From Glandiceps talaboti (Eukaryota > Hemichordata > Enteropneusta > Spengelidae), in assembly GCF_964340395.1 (NCBI RefSeq), contig NC_135558.1:11146501-11210500 (forward strand): a stretch of 64,000 nt of DNA, read 5' to 3'. Made by a program: the position numbers and the translations under genes. Shown piece by piece: positions 29,818 to 42,105 of the stretch (the first letter of the stretch is position 1; every line of letters starts with the position of its first letter). The notes below the pieces were generated by a model, which saw only the letters and a list, made by a program, of their open reading frames with translations, ran no database searches and was not told the DNA's origin.

Positions 29818-30063
29818 CAGGGGTGAACAAATCATTTTGTGAACTGGTGGTCCCCGGACCAGTGCCTTAAAAAATCCAGCAGTCCTTCCTGAAAGAATTA
29901 GTGGTCCAAGGTCCCACTAATGTGAAACATTAAATCTTACCTATGAATCTGTATATTCAGATGACTTTTTGATATAGTCATTAACAGTAAGGTAAAATTT
30001 GTGTGGTCCGCCCAAAAAAATCGATAGTCTCGGACCCAGGACCAGTGGATTTGTTCACCCCTG
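29818..30063. mobile_element. hAT-like MITE, 246 bp
   Basis: Perfect 16-bp terminal inverted repeat CAGGGGTGAACAAATC. The CAGGGG start is typical of hAT ends. Sub-terminal inverted repeats also match (ACTGGTGGTCCCCGGACCAG on the left; ACTGGTCCTGGGTCCGAGAC on the right strand). A short direct repeat, GCTTGG, touches both ends but a full 8-bp TSD is not clear. No transposase inside. Confidence 0.85.
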
Positions 30064-31149
30064 CTTGGGGTATAATCATAACATAATTTGATACCACTGT
30101 TGGGATTTATTGCTATGGATTGATAGCTATGTCAAAAGAATGCAGATTTCATCTTAGTCTATTTTAGTCCACTGTGAGTCAGTAGTTACGAAATGTTCTA
30201 TACACTACATGTATGTATAATGAATTATCTATCATCGGTAGTCGTAGCGACCTTTGTTACACATTTTTTGTTGCACAAGTATTCTTGAACATTTTTTCGC
30301 TGATATGTACTCTTCTTGCATATGGACAAAGAAACATAAATATTAATAAATTGTTATCATTATATACATCTTCTGTATCTGTTGTTCCCATTTCATTCAC
30401 ACCTGTGTGAAATCTTTTAATTCATAATTGTCATAACTTCCATAGGCTGAGCTAACATTTCTGCACATGTAAATATATAGGTATGAGTTCATAACACTAT
30501 ACATGCACATGTGAGGCCATAACTCCCTAGCACTGTCAATAAAATGTCATGAGTTCATAGCAGTGTCAAAGTTCATGAGTTCACAGCAGTGTCAAGGGTC
30601 AAAGAACTTAATGTAATGATTTGTATTGAACACTAAATATAGTTATGCGTACATTGTACATTCAAAAATTTTTTTGAAAAGTTATCACTCTTTATTTTCA
30701 ACTTCTCTTGGATATTTACTGTGGATCTTTTCACTTCAACTAGCTATAAGCTGGGGTACATGATGTCCTTGTTCAACAGTATCTGCAGAACAGGACTGTA
30801 TGAATCCTGGGATGAGCAAGATACTGGTAGTACAGCACTGTCTTGCATACGTGTAGAAATGTATATTGAATCCATGTCTGATGACATACATGTGAACATT
30901 TCATGTCGCTCCATGTGTCAATATATGTGTCACTCTGTGTGTCAATCCACGTGTGATTCCAGGTCAGACAGGAAAGTATTTGAATTCAGACTAATACGAA
31001 ATAATAGTGCAACATACAGATTCAGATTCATCATTCAATGTTACTGGCGACTACATGTACATATACTGTGCTTATATCTGAAGACAGTTATTTGGCTTGA
31101 CACTGCCATTCTGAAAATCCAGTATATTGCGTCAGATAGCCAAGTCTCT

Positions 31150-31222
31150 TAGTCCAGTCCCTATACGGTATCGTTACAATTCACACCTTTATGATTTAGA
31201 GACCACATTGGCATCCAGACTA
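31150..31222. mobile_element. Family-A mini-element, inverted copy
   Basis: Starts TAGTCCAGTCCCTATACGGT and ends TGGCATCCAGACTA, the reverse orientation of 29548-29618. CAAGTCTCT occurs at 31141-31149 and at 31226-31234, close to both ends. It could be a target duplication if the element extends three bases further. Confidence 0.65.
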
Positions 31223-32375
31223 CAACAAGTCTCTAAGCTAACTACAGCATGTCACCTTTATAGTATTTTTGTACACTGCATTAGCTTATACTATTATTAG
31301 CCTAGAGATTGTGGCTATTTGAGTTGACAAGCATGTACTGGTTAATGACATTTTCAAACCAGATGGACAAGTCTCTGGGCTATCTATATTAAACTGCCTT
31401 GGGTATATTTTCACAATCTGCACCTTATAAATGCATTGACTCCATCTGTCTAGCCTTCAATATACACCTGTACTTAGTCCAACGCCTACGAAAACCCTGA
31501 CATTTCATACAGATTTTACAATCACTACAGAGTTAACTACATGCAGACAGGCGATGTACAAGGTTTAAATGTACATGTAAGTGTAATGAAGACTATGAGT
31601 CATTTTATAACTGCTATACTGTTACTTGTCACAGCCCTATAAATAATCTGACCTTATGTCGGGTAATTGACCTGAAAGTCATTGCAGCCTTTCTAATACT
31701 CTACAAAGGTCATTATCAAGGGGCTGGACAAGTAGTACTGGCTTCTAGTCAAAATATTCACACTGACTTGCAAAAAATCTGGTACCAAAAATATCAGAGT
31801 TAGTAGTTCCCATGTGAACATGGGGTGTAAGGGATATTGCATACTTGCATATGGAACATTCATTACATGTGTACTGTACCCAGTTATCAGTATTTTTGTT
31901 AAAGGTGGTAAGCAGCAGGTAGACTCTATGCGAGTCCCCAGTCATTTTACCAGAATTCCCTGTCAAAGTTATGACATGATGTATAGGATTTTTATGCCAG
32001 TTTTACCAGATTTCTAGCTTCCCAACTTTAGCAAAACTTTAGCCAAAACACTGCAGTGATTACATGTACTTGCATCATGCAGCATGATACAAGTAATCAC
32101 TGCTGCAATGTTTTAATTGGGTATTTGCACTGCACGTTATTGCATACCTGTTTGCTAATAAGCGTAGAATACAGTAGGTCCATGTACACAGACTCATATA
32201 TATGTAGTTCACAGGCTATGAATCATTTCTGGTGAAGAGAGATTTTGAGTTTCAAAGCCATGAATAGCCTTTGAACTAACAATCATGTGAATGCACAGTT
32301 ATGAAATTTGCCATCTTTAGATAAACATATTTCTAACAGTAACAAACCTCATGATGACGGTGTGAGCTAGTGTGT

Positions 32376-32500
32376 CCTCTAACAGTAGCCAAATTTTCTT
32401 GTGGGTCAAAATGATAAAAAATGGCATTTCTTGTGAATCACCACATAGAGATAGGGGAACACCAGATTTTGGTGCATCACTAGAAACTGTGTGCATCAGT
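32376..32500. repeat. Dispersed repeat, copy 1
   Basis: Shares with 45145-45265, in the same order and orientation: GTGGGTCAAA.TGATAA, TTTCTTGTGAATCA (TTTTTTGTGAATCA in the other copy), GGGGCACCAAATTTTGG-like sequence and GTGCA. About 120 bp, unidentified. Confidence 0.7.
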
Positions 32501-33229
32501 GGCTTAGAGGCCATACTGGTGTGAGCTCACGCGTGCAGTGGGTATTTAATTAGACACTTGCTCTGTGCTCTGTAATCTGTTCCCTGCTGCGTATTCACTT
32601 GCTATACTCTGGCACTCATACATTTCAAAAAAATGTACAATTACAAAACTTATGGTTGCAAAGAACACTGAAAACTGTCAAGCAAATAAATCTGAGGTTC
32701 TGTTGAGTATATGCATGAGGAAATGTGAATGTACATGTGTATGTACATATATATCTCTACACAGAACAGCAAACAGTCTGACATTCAAACTAATCCTTGT
32801 CCATATATCTTTGGATTAAGTGCTAAGTCAAGTCTTATACTATCTACTTTTAAAATATTTTTATCTAATTTGGACCACTTAGAGATCGATTTTCAATTTA
32901 GATTATCTGAAAAATGTTGTAAATTCATCACCAATCAGATTCAAATCTGATCAAGGAGGGAGACTGATTTATTTTATTTACCATATTTCACATCGACTGT
33001 GCTTGTTCTTTGCATTCTCTTTTGTATATCTGTCATGTATTAATCTTCTCCTTAGATACGGACAGGGACACACATATAAAACAGAACTTATGTGACAAGT
33101 ACACAATGTACAATAGATATGAAACATGGTCAACACAATAAAATGAGACAGCATTCTCCTTGATCAGATTGTAATCAGTCAGCACCTTCTTATTAATGAC
33201 AACACTTCAGATGAAAGACTTCATGTATA

Positions 33230-33690
33230 CTTTCACTGCCACACACACCCACCCACTAATGATAGATCTAACTACACTATTGAACCTGTCTCATACCTTT
33301 CACTAGCCCAAAGACTAAGCTACATGTACATCTGTGTATCTGGTTTGACAACGTTGTTTGAGCCAGTAAATAACCAAGTCTCTCAGCTAGTGAAAGGTAC
33401 AAGATGTGTTTAGCAGTCAGATCTGTCATTTGTGGGGTGGGAGGTGATCGACAGTGAAAGGTTCGTCCAGAACCTTGGCTATCTGGTTTGATAATGTTGT
33501 TTGAACTAGATATCAAAGTCTCTGGGCTAACCTTTCACTGCTACATGTACTCCATCCCTAAACAAATGACAGATCTGACTACAACACCTATGTCATTCCT
33601 TTCACTAGCCAAAAGACTGCTATCTGGCATTCAAACAAGAGTATCAAGCTAGATATCAAAGTCTCTGTGCTAACCTTTAAATACCACAAC
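33230..33690. repeat. Nested inverted-repeat element, family B
   Basis: Blocks containing CCTTTCACTAGCC, CAGATCTGTCATTTGTGG and TATCTGGTTTGATAATGTTG occur two or three times in both orientations. This looks like tandem or nested copies of one inverted-repeat element. The terminal-like piece AGTCTCTGGGCTA links it to 31360-31400 and 38207-39020. Confidence 0.7.
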
Positions 33691-34208
33691 CATCCACACA
33701 TGACCTACATTGTGTATTTCAACAGATCTAACTCAATCTTAAAGAATAAGCAAAAACCCAAAGGTGGCCTTGTATTCATATACAGCACTGTACAGCACAA
33801 ATGTAAGTTCAAAACTCTATTGGGACAGTGTGTATTAAGAGATACAGGGTATATGTAGCTAACTTAAACTTCTATGCCTTTATAAGAAGAGTTTTCCCCC
33901 AGGGTATCTACAACATCACCTCATCTTAAGAAGACCTATCAGTGATTCCCATGACTACAATCTAATAGTCCATGAACTCAACTTGGCATTTCAGGTAATT
34001 TAAAACAAGATGGTTTTATCATTATAGGGATAGAATCACAATGTGTTATCTGAATAACATGATTTACCTGCATGTACTTATAGTTATACGTCTTACATGT
34101 ATACTGTTTTCTTATAAAAGGTGGGTAATTTTAACAAGAAAACTATACATAATAACAATAATGTAATAATAAACTTTATTGTAACCTTATCTATATTACC
34201 AGATATCA

Positions 34209-34344
34209 GTACAATACAATACAATACAATACAATACAATACAATACAATACAACACAACGCAATACAATACAATACAATACAATACAATACAATACAAT
34301 ACAACACAACACAACACAATACAATGCAATACAATGCAATACAA
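34209..34344. repeat. (ACAAT)n pentanucleotide array with CACAA variants
   Basis: About 27 units. The open frames in all three frames of the minus strand are artefacts. A short (AAT)n run follows at 34386-34408. Confidence 0.95.
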
Positions 34345-35479
34345 TAAAGTATAAAGAAAAATACTTGTATTGACTTTTTGCATGATAATAATAATAATAA
34401 TAATAATACACTTTACATATATATCACATGACCAACACCATGCTATATACTGCAATGTTGTGTGTAAGAGAGGGATATTAGCAGTATGTGTATGAGCAGG
34501 GGATGAGTAATTTGAACACAAGAATTCTTATTACCAACATTCTGCCATAATGTGTATGTGTACGGGAGGGGTGTTGATGTATATTATATGAGGGTGAGGG
34601 GTGGGGGCTGGGGTTCTTTTTACAAATAGACTGTCTTTAAAGGTGATCAAAAGATGTTTTAAGAATATTGAATTTAACTTTTGTACCAACACAGATGAAT
34701 TTCCATTTGACGAAAAGATGTAAATGTGTGTGGTTATAAATGAAGGATGGGTATACGTGCATAATTGTGTAGGGGTAAGGTTCACATATAGATGTAGTTA
34801 TCATATGTTTACACGAATGTACATCCGTAGATTGTCGAACATGTTATTCATAATAAAATTTACCAATAAGGAATTATGTTAATTAATCCTCAGAGAGAGT
34901 CAATCATTTTAATTGGACTACTAATTAACTATTCACATGTCACTAGTCAACAAGAACTAATTAACATATAAATTAAGTAATTCCATTTGTCTGTGATTAC
35001 GAATGACACCCAACACATCACCCTATCCATACCCAATGAAATAACAGAACTGGATTGACCTGTTTGGAAAAAACATTTCCCTTCCAGTTAGCCTGGCAGA
35101 GATATGAAAGATGCACTGTAAACTATAGTGGTTATTTTGATAAGATCAGCCAGCACTATCTATTCTGTATTAATATCATTATGAATAATTCAACGACCGA
35201 CTAATCCACTTCAATACAAAAAAATCTAGGTACTTTTTAATCATGGTGAGACAATTTATCAAACTTGAAATAGCGTTTTTTTTTCATTATTCAATAAATT
35301 GTGTATGATATGAGAATTGTATTTACATTGTTTATCAAATATTACACTTCCTATTTGTACAGGCATTGCAAGTAGCATGGTTGTGTAGGATGGTGTCATA
35401 TGCACTCATAATGTCATATGTAGTATGTTGAACATATTTAGAGTGTTTTCAGGTAAATGTCATACTTCTAGTGAGTAAC

Positions 35480-36175
35480 CTACGATAAGAGATCTCCGGC
35501 TCCTCTATGTGTAGACAGATTCAACATGGTGTGAAGAGATCTCATATAGGTGTCTTAAGTCAGGAGAGTTTCAGCACGGTCTGGAGAGACTACCTATATA
35601 TGTACATGTAGGGTGTCTTAAGTCAGGACAGTTTCAGCACAGTCTGGAGAGACCGCCTGTACAGGTATATGTAGGTATAGGTGTCGTAAGTCAGGACAGT
35701 TTCAGCACGGTCTGGAGAGACCGCCAGTACATGTACATGTAGGTATAGGTGTCGTAAGTCAAGACAGTTTCAGCACAGTCTGGAGAGACTGCCTATACAT
35801 GTACATGTAGGTATAGGTGTCGTAAGTCGAGAGAGTTTCAGCATGGTCTGGAGAGACCGCCAGTACATGTACATGTAGGTATAGGTGTCGTAAGTCAAGA
35901 CAGTTTCAGCACAGTCTGGAGAGACTGCCTATACATATACATGTAGGTGTCTTAAGTCAGGATAGTTTCAACATGGTCTGTAAGTATATGTACACGTAAG
36001 TATACCTGTAGGTGTCCTACATGTACATGTAAGGCAAGATGGTTTCAGGTGATTTCCCATAGGTATCCCATGATATGATGGCTACAGAAGACCTCCTGTA
36101 CACATCCTAATTCAAGATGGTCTTAGAAGACCTTCTGTTGGTGTCATAAAGTCACAACAGTTTCAGCATGGGTTT
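35480..36175. repeat. 68-bp minisatellite, 6-7 good units plus degenerate edges
   Basis: Unit GGTGTCGTAAGTCAAGACAG, TTTCAGCACAGTCTGGAGAG, ACTGCCTATACATGTACATG, TAGGTATA. The best units lie at 35600-35950. Edges decay on both sides, consistent with expansion in the middle of the array. Confidence 0.9.
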
Positions 36176-37557
36176 CTGTTTCCATGGAAACAAAATCGTC
36201 CCAACTCAAACTCGGGGTATATATTTCTAGGCTTTTTTGTGCCTGTGTACATGTAACATGTATGGGTTAGTTACTTATGATATTATCTTCTATGGTATAG
36301 TACTACATTGTAGTAGTGTAGTGCACTTTAGTTGTTGGGTAATACAATTTATTCAGGCTATTTCCATAAGCTTTTTTGAATACCACAGTTCACTTTCAAA
36401 ACATTACATTTCTATACATGTACTATATATAGAAAACTGTAAAATTGATCCATCTGAATGACAGATTGTGAAACTTGAATAGAATATAGTGCATATCGAT
36501 GAAATTGCAAATTTAGGTCACTTTCTTACTCATCTGATGTGATGTGTAAAGTAGGTCACTCAACTATGACTGTCGTCAGGAGACCAATAATTACTTTTCA
36601 TTCCCTAGAGGTACATAAATTATCGTATATCTTACATATATATGTTTCACCTAATTAAATACATCCGTATATTTCATTTCTTTTATTTTACCAATCTTAT
36701 AAATCATTATATGCGTTAATCTGTGGAAAAATATATCTTCAAGGGATTCGTTTTTTCTATCAAAAAAGAGAAACGAACTTTTTTGCCTGGGGAGCTTATT
36801 TCTGTTGATTTTTAACAGGAAGGTATATGTGGTAACTGTGAGTGAAAGGTAGGATTTTGCTTCAGTTGAAAATACACACCAGCAAAAGTGTTCAAAATAA
36901 ATTCGATCTTCACCATATGTTATATACATGTACGTGGATATTTTTTCTTGTTTGTCAATCATACCCATACCTTTTATACATCTCCTTTTATATGGATGAT
37001 TAAGTATCACTGTTAATGTATCAACAGAAAGTACTCCATTTCACCGATTTATTATTTTCAAACTACAAACTGATCAAATTATATTTTCTATGTGTGGTAA
37101 TACTATATACATGTACATGTAAAACTAACTTGTGAATAACTACATGTAGATATGCAGAAATTCAAGTCTCCTAGCCCTACACTTTCCATTTACAGCTTGC
37201 TGTTCGCATGTTCAGTCAAGTGTAAAAAATAATCTAAGTGTTCAGTTTGTAAATGTAGAAAGATTTGTAGCGAGTTGGCCTCAGCTAAGGTTGAAAAACA
37301 GCTCAAATGGATTTCCAATTGGCCTCAGCTGGGGTTTACAAATGCCATTATACCTGTATTCAGTATCTCGATACTAGTTTGTAAATTGAAACCTAGATGC
37401 ATTGATAAAATGACCTGATATTTGAGATATAAATGCCATCAGCAACAATGAAATAACACAGCATTTGATAAGAGTATATTATCATCAGTCAGGTATCAGG
37501 TATTGGAAAACAACAAGGGCTTTCTAAATACAAATTGAAGTAACTTTAGACAGTTTA

Positions 37558-37985
37558 TTTGAACAGTGAATTTCACAACGCCGTGCAGCTTTTCTGTTTC
37601 CTACAACCACGCAGAAGCCAACAAGAAACTGCATATGCCACACTTCAATAGCAAGATCGCATTTTTTTTGCTACATTTGGTCGAAATGAAATGAACCATT
37701 TAAATGTATTGCAACGCCATGCAGACATTCAGGCGCCAATATTTTTCTTAGTATCAAACACCCGATGAAGGCACGTAAAATGTCCTTTGATGTGTTCATT
37801 TGATGTCTGTATGGTGGCATGTGTAGTTTATTTCATCACTTAAACAAAATGTGGCAAGAAACTATACTCATTCAATCTTCCTACATGTATGTTAAAGTGT
37901 AGCATGTCCTGTTTCTTATTGGTTTCTGTGTGGTTGTATCAAACAGAAAAGCTGCATGGTATTGTGAAATGCACTGTAGTTGAAA
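37558..37985. mobile_element. Palindromic element, about 428 bp, arms of at least 90 bp
   Basis: Left arm TTGAACAGTGAATTTCACAA then CGCCGTGCAGCTTTTCTGTT. The right arm, reverse-complemented, reads TTCAACTACAGTGCATTTCA then CAATACCATGCAGCTTTTCT. Similarity continues inward through ACAACCACGCAGAAGCCAA and, more weakly, GCTACATTTGGT. No coding capacity. Confidence 0.82.
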
Positions 37986-38165
37986 TTATCATTTTATTGA
38001 AATTTTCCATTATTGTTATTTCAGAGTCTCAACATGCAGTGTTTTTTTAAGTGAAGCCTTCTTATGACATGTACATGTATATGATACATTATGCAAATTA
38101 TTTGTATGTTCATATCTAAGCAAAACACTAAAAAAAAATATTAACAAACACAATAATAACACTTT

Positions 38166-38206
38166 TTCCAATGGTCAATATCCATATATATATATATATA
38201 TATATA
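38166..38206. repeat. (AT)n microsatellite
   Basis: About 40 bp of TA units directly upstream of the 47-bp satellite. Confidence 0.9.
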
Positions 38207-38970
38207 TCTGACTTGACATACTGGCTTGACAGTAAGAGACTTGGCTATCTGATTTGACATACTGGCTTGACAGTATAGCCCAGAGACTTGGCTATCTGAC
38301 TTGACATACTGGCTTGACAGTATAGCCCAGAGACTTGGCTATCTGACTTGACATACTGGCTTGACAGTATAGCCCAGAGACTTGGCTATCTGACTTGACA
38401 TACTGGCTTGACAGTATAGCCCAGAGACTTGGCTATCTGACTTGACATACTGGCTTGACAGTATAGCCCAGAGACTTGGCTATCTGACTTGACATACTGG
38501 CTTGACAGTATAGCCCAGAGACTTGGCTATCTGACTTGACATACTGGCTTGACAGTATAGCCCAGAGACTTGGCTATCTGACTTGACATACTGGCTTGAC
38601 AGTATAGCCCAGAGACTTGGCTATCTGACTTGACATACTGGCTTGACAGTGAAGCCCAGAGACTTGGCTATCTGACTTGACATACTGGCTTGACAGTATA
38701 GCCCAGAGACTTGGCTATCTGACTTGACATACTGGCTTGACAGTATAGCCTAGAGACTTGTCTATCTGACTTGACGTACTGGCTTGACAGTATAGCCCAG
38801 AGACTTGGCTATCTGACTTGACGTACTGGTTTGACAGTATAGCCCAGAGACTTGGCTATCTGATTTGACATACTGGCTTGACAGTATAGCCCAGAGACTT
38901 GGCTATGACTTGATATACTGGCTTGACAGTATAGCCCAGAGACTTGATTTGACATACTGGCTTGACAGTA
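38207..38970. repeat. 47-bp satellite, about 16 units
   Basis: Unit CTGGCTTGACAGTATAGCCC, AGAGACTTGGCTATCTGACT, TGACATA. Central units are almost identical, edge units diverged (a GTGAAGCCC variant near 38649; deletions near 38905 and 38945). The unit includes the sequence that ends the family-B dispersed elements. An inverted single copy follows at 38974-39020. Confidence 0.95.
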
Positions 38971-39769
38971 TGTTCTGGTCAATGACATTTTCAAGCAAGA
39001 TAGCCAAGTCTCTGGGCTGTTATGCCATGGTATTTTAATACTGCCAAACTTGCCTTCCAGCCCACTTAGAAAGCTATTTTTGAGCTGTGCTATAATTCCT
39101 TAGTCTATTCACATCATTCCATTAGCATGAACCTGACACAGGACAATGTACAGACTGTAATCTTCCTGACTCAGCACAAATACATAGTATTACACAGTGG
39201 GAACATGGGCTGGACCTGACATACATGTACATGTATACAATGTACATACCACACACAACAATGCAAATACCTGAGTAACAGAAATCCACTTTTCTTTCTC
39301 CCATTTCTATTTGTTTTTACATGGGATGTTATTTGATTTCAACTCACAAAATCAACATGCATTAAGCTTTGTAAATACAGCACCCATTCAGATGCCAGTA
39401 TTTACCTGTCAGAGGGCGATACCTTGATATTGACTATACCTTTGACAATTGTATGACACTGATATGAGATCACATTACAACCACATGTGAACTATTACCC
39501 ACAACTAATATTTATATTTCATACATTTGTAGCTTATGTAATTTTTCGATTGAGCTCACACCCATTTCGAGACTACAGACTACAGGTCTATATTTCCTAC
39601 TTTTTACAAAACTGTGTATAAAATGAATCAAGAACTGATTAAGGTTGAAATCTCTCCAATATATTTTTCATTATCTTACATGAACAGACAGGTATAGACA
39701 TATTGTATCACATATATTGATCAAATGTACACACACATGCAAACACATGCACATATAGTCATGTACACA

Positions 39770-39836
39770 CACCATCCATCCATCCATCCATCCATCCATG
39801 TCCATCCATCCGTCCATCCATGATACACACATGCAT

Positions 39837-39901
<65 letters not shown>

Positions 39902-40000
39902 GTACATGGTTCACACATACACACACACACATACATACATACATACATACATACATACATACATACATACATACATACATACATACATACATACATACAT

Positions 40001-40043
<43 letters not shown>

Positions 40044-40196
40044 TACATACATACATACATACATACATACATACATACACACATACTTGTACATACATAC
40101 ATACATACATGTACATACATACATGTGCATGCATACATTGTGTATGCACACACGTACGTACATGTACACAAACACACACACACACACACACACACA
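39770..40196. repeat. Compound microsatellite (CATC)n, (CA)n, (CATA)n, (GACA)n, (CATA)n, (CA)n
   Basis: Successive blocks: CATC 39774-39822, CA 39838-39900, CATA 39930-40002, GACA 40003-40041, CATA 40042-40130, CA near 40170-40196. Long open frames on both strands are artefacts. Confidence 0.96.
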
Positions 40197-40655
40197 GTTA
40201 CTATATCATTCACAAATTAAATTCAAATTGACATACATTTTTATCCTGTCTGTTGGTTGCTATTTGAGAATCTAAATTAAGCTGATCTATTACTCAGTTA
40301 ATGATATTTTATTTACCCTGCTATTACAGAAACCTTGGTGAGGATGGCATGACAAATTCATAATTCTGACTGTTAAATATTGATAAGAGATAAGGCATTG
40401 CATCTCTTCACAAGTATGTACACAGTGCTCTTCTAATTTAAATTGTGCACTGGAGGAAGGAGTTCGTAGGGGGCCATCCCTCATCCATGGCTAAGAAGTA
40501 CTTACGAGAATACTTGCTCAAAATTCTACATATGCATTACCCTGACCATACTAATAACAAAGTCCTAACCTAAGACAATCTGTTTTTCTTTGTATTGTTT
40601 CCTATCCCCTGTAAAAACGTTGTATGAATCACAGGTGTGGAGGCCTAAGGAACGC

Positions 40656-40801
40656 TAGTCTTGCTGCTAGATGTTCGGGCTTTCTTCCAATATGATAAGC
40701 AAATGAAATTCGCAGTGAGAGCTTGTTCCATCCTCGATAGCGATGTTTGGTCATGTGTCGTATTGTATCGGAAGAACAGCCGCAGTCTAACAGCTAGACT
40801 A
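40656..40801. mobile_element. 146-bp MITE with exact 9-bp TSD
   Basis: The TSD AAGGAACGC is exact at 40647-40655 and 40802-40810. Left TIR TAGTCTTGCTGCTAGATG; right TIR (reverse complement) TAGTCTAGCTGTTAGACTG. Both then run on to CTGTTCTTCC/CTTTCTTCC. A 9-bp duplication points to a Mutator-like mobiliser, with a hAT type (8 bp) the alternative. Confidence 0.87.
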
Positions 40802-41256
40802 AAGGAACGCATGCTGCATTGGGAATATACATCTGTATAAATATTACATTAGGAATACTGCAAGTGTTGCACCTCATACTGGTCAGAACTAACAATAACA
40901 CTCAAAAATATAACCTCAATCAGGGTGTCTCCCTCAATCAATTAATTAATCCCCTAAATTCATACTGGGTCAAACAAAAGAACACTGTTCTGTTTTAGTG
41001 GCACTGACTGAATGGTTAGACCACACCACAAGGCTTAATTAATATTAAACAAAGGAGTCCTCAGTTTCAATGTAAAATAATCGATGCTAGAAAACAGATA
41101 GGTACCAAAGTAAAATGAGTGCAAAAATGTGTGACCAATTAGTTCTATTATTTATGTAAATTAAGCAATACACTGTTACCTGCAATTGACATCCATTTAG
41201 CTATTAAAACGCTCATTTAATGACCAATCAGCAATCCTTTGAGATACCCCACACAT

Positions 41257-41350
41257 CCATCCCCACCCTCCGATAGGTGGGAATGCACCCATCCCCACCC
41301 TCCGATAGGTGGGAATGCACCCATCCCCACCCTCCGATAAGTGGGAACAG
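41257..41350. repeat. 32-bp tandem repeat, 3 units
   Basis: Unit CCATCCCCACCCTCCGATAG then GTGGGAATGCAC. Copies are almost identical (one change, AAGTGGGAAC, at the end). Confidence 0.95.
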
Positions 41351-41389
41351 TTACACTGTGTAAAAAACAAGTGTTATTAACCTCAATAG

Positions 41390-41870
41390 CTGTAAAAATT
41401 TGTAATCATCACACTCTGTTACAAAGTGATATAATACTCATTATGAGATGTTTCATAAATTATCTTTGACATATTAAGTACATCATCTTATGATTTCAAT
41501 ATGACTTAAAACTACCTAAAGTCCCGTGCTTCTCAAATTTATTATGATCAAATTCACCGCAGTCTCTGTTAAACTGAGATCTAATACTCATTATGAGAGA
41601 CGTTTGATAAATTACCTTTGACATTAAAGTATATCACTCTATCACTACATGTATGATATCAATATGTACTTAAAACTATCTCATATGAAATAAAGTACCT
41701 CAAATCCCACGCTAAAATTTACTATCACCAAATTCTACAGACATTTACTTAAGTACATGTAGACTGATGAGTTCTACACCTGATTATATCATTGATAAAT
41801 TATGGTTTTCACATATTGAGTATATCACCTTATGATATCAATATGTACCTTAAACTACCTCAATTCTCTG
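41390..41870. repeat. Tandem repeat, units about 150-190 bp, 3 copies
   Basis: Units share ATAATACTCATTATGAGA, GATAAATTACCTTTGACAT, ATCTTATGATATCAATATG and CTTAAACTACCTCAA. Copies start near 41410, 41565 and 41760. Confidence 0.8.
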
Positions 41871-41938
41871 AGGATTTCTAGATAAAATCTTAGAAGAGGT
41901 TTTTACATGATGAATGGTATTGTGAAGTAGCAAATATG

Positions 41939-41940
<2 letters not shown>

Positions 41941-41979
<39 letters not shown>

Positions 41980-42105
41980 GCGCGCGCGCGTGCGCGCACG
42001 CACACACACACTAACACACATATATACATACACACATACATACATACATACATACATACATACATACATACATACATACATACATACATACATACATACA
42101 TACAT
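41941..42105. repeat. Compound (CA)n, (CG)n, (CATA)n microsatellite
   Basis: CA block 41941-41977, a short CG block near 41977-41999, CA again, then CATA to about 42104. The CG run in this A+T-rich DNA may favour Z-DNA. Confidence 0.95.

Noticed and set aside
34093-34521. 142-codon minus-strand frame rich in CIVLY
   Set aside because: Product of the ACAAT pentanucleotide array.
36651-37010. 119-codon minus-strand frame
   Set aside because: Composition is ordinary A+T-rich DNA, no domain, no splice partners or homologue recognised.
38207-38970. Possible CRISPR array
   Set aside because: Direct repeats are contiguous with no unique spacers, and the context is eukaryotic.
39671-40275. Open frames of 78-156 codons on both strands
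   Set aside because: Products of the compound CA/CATA/GACA microsatellite.
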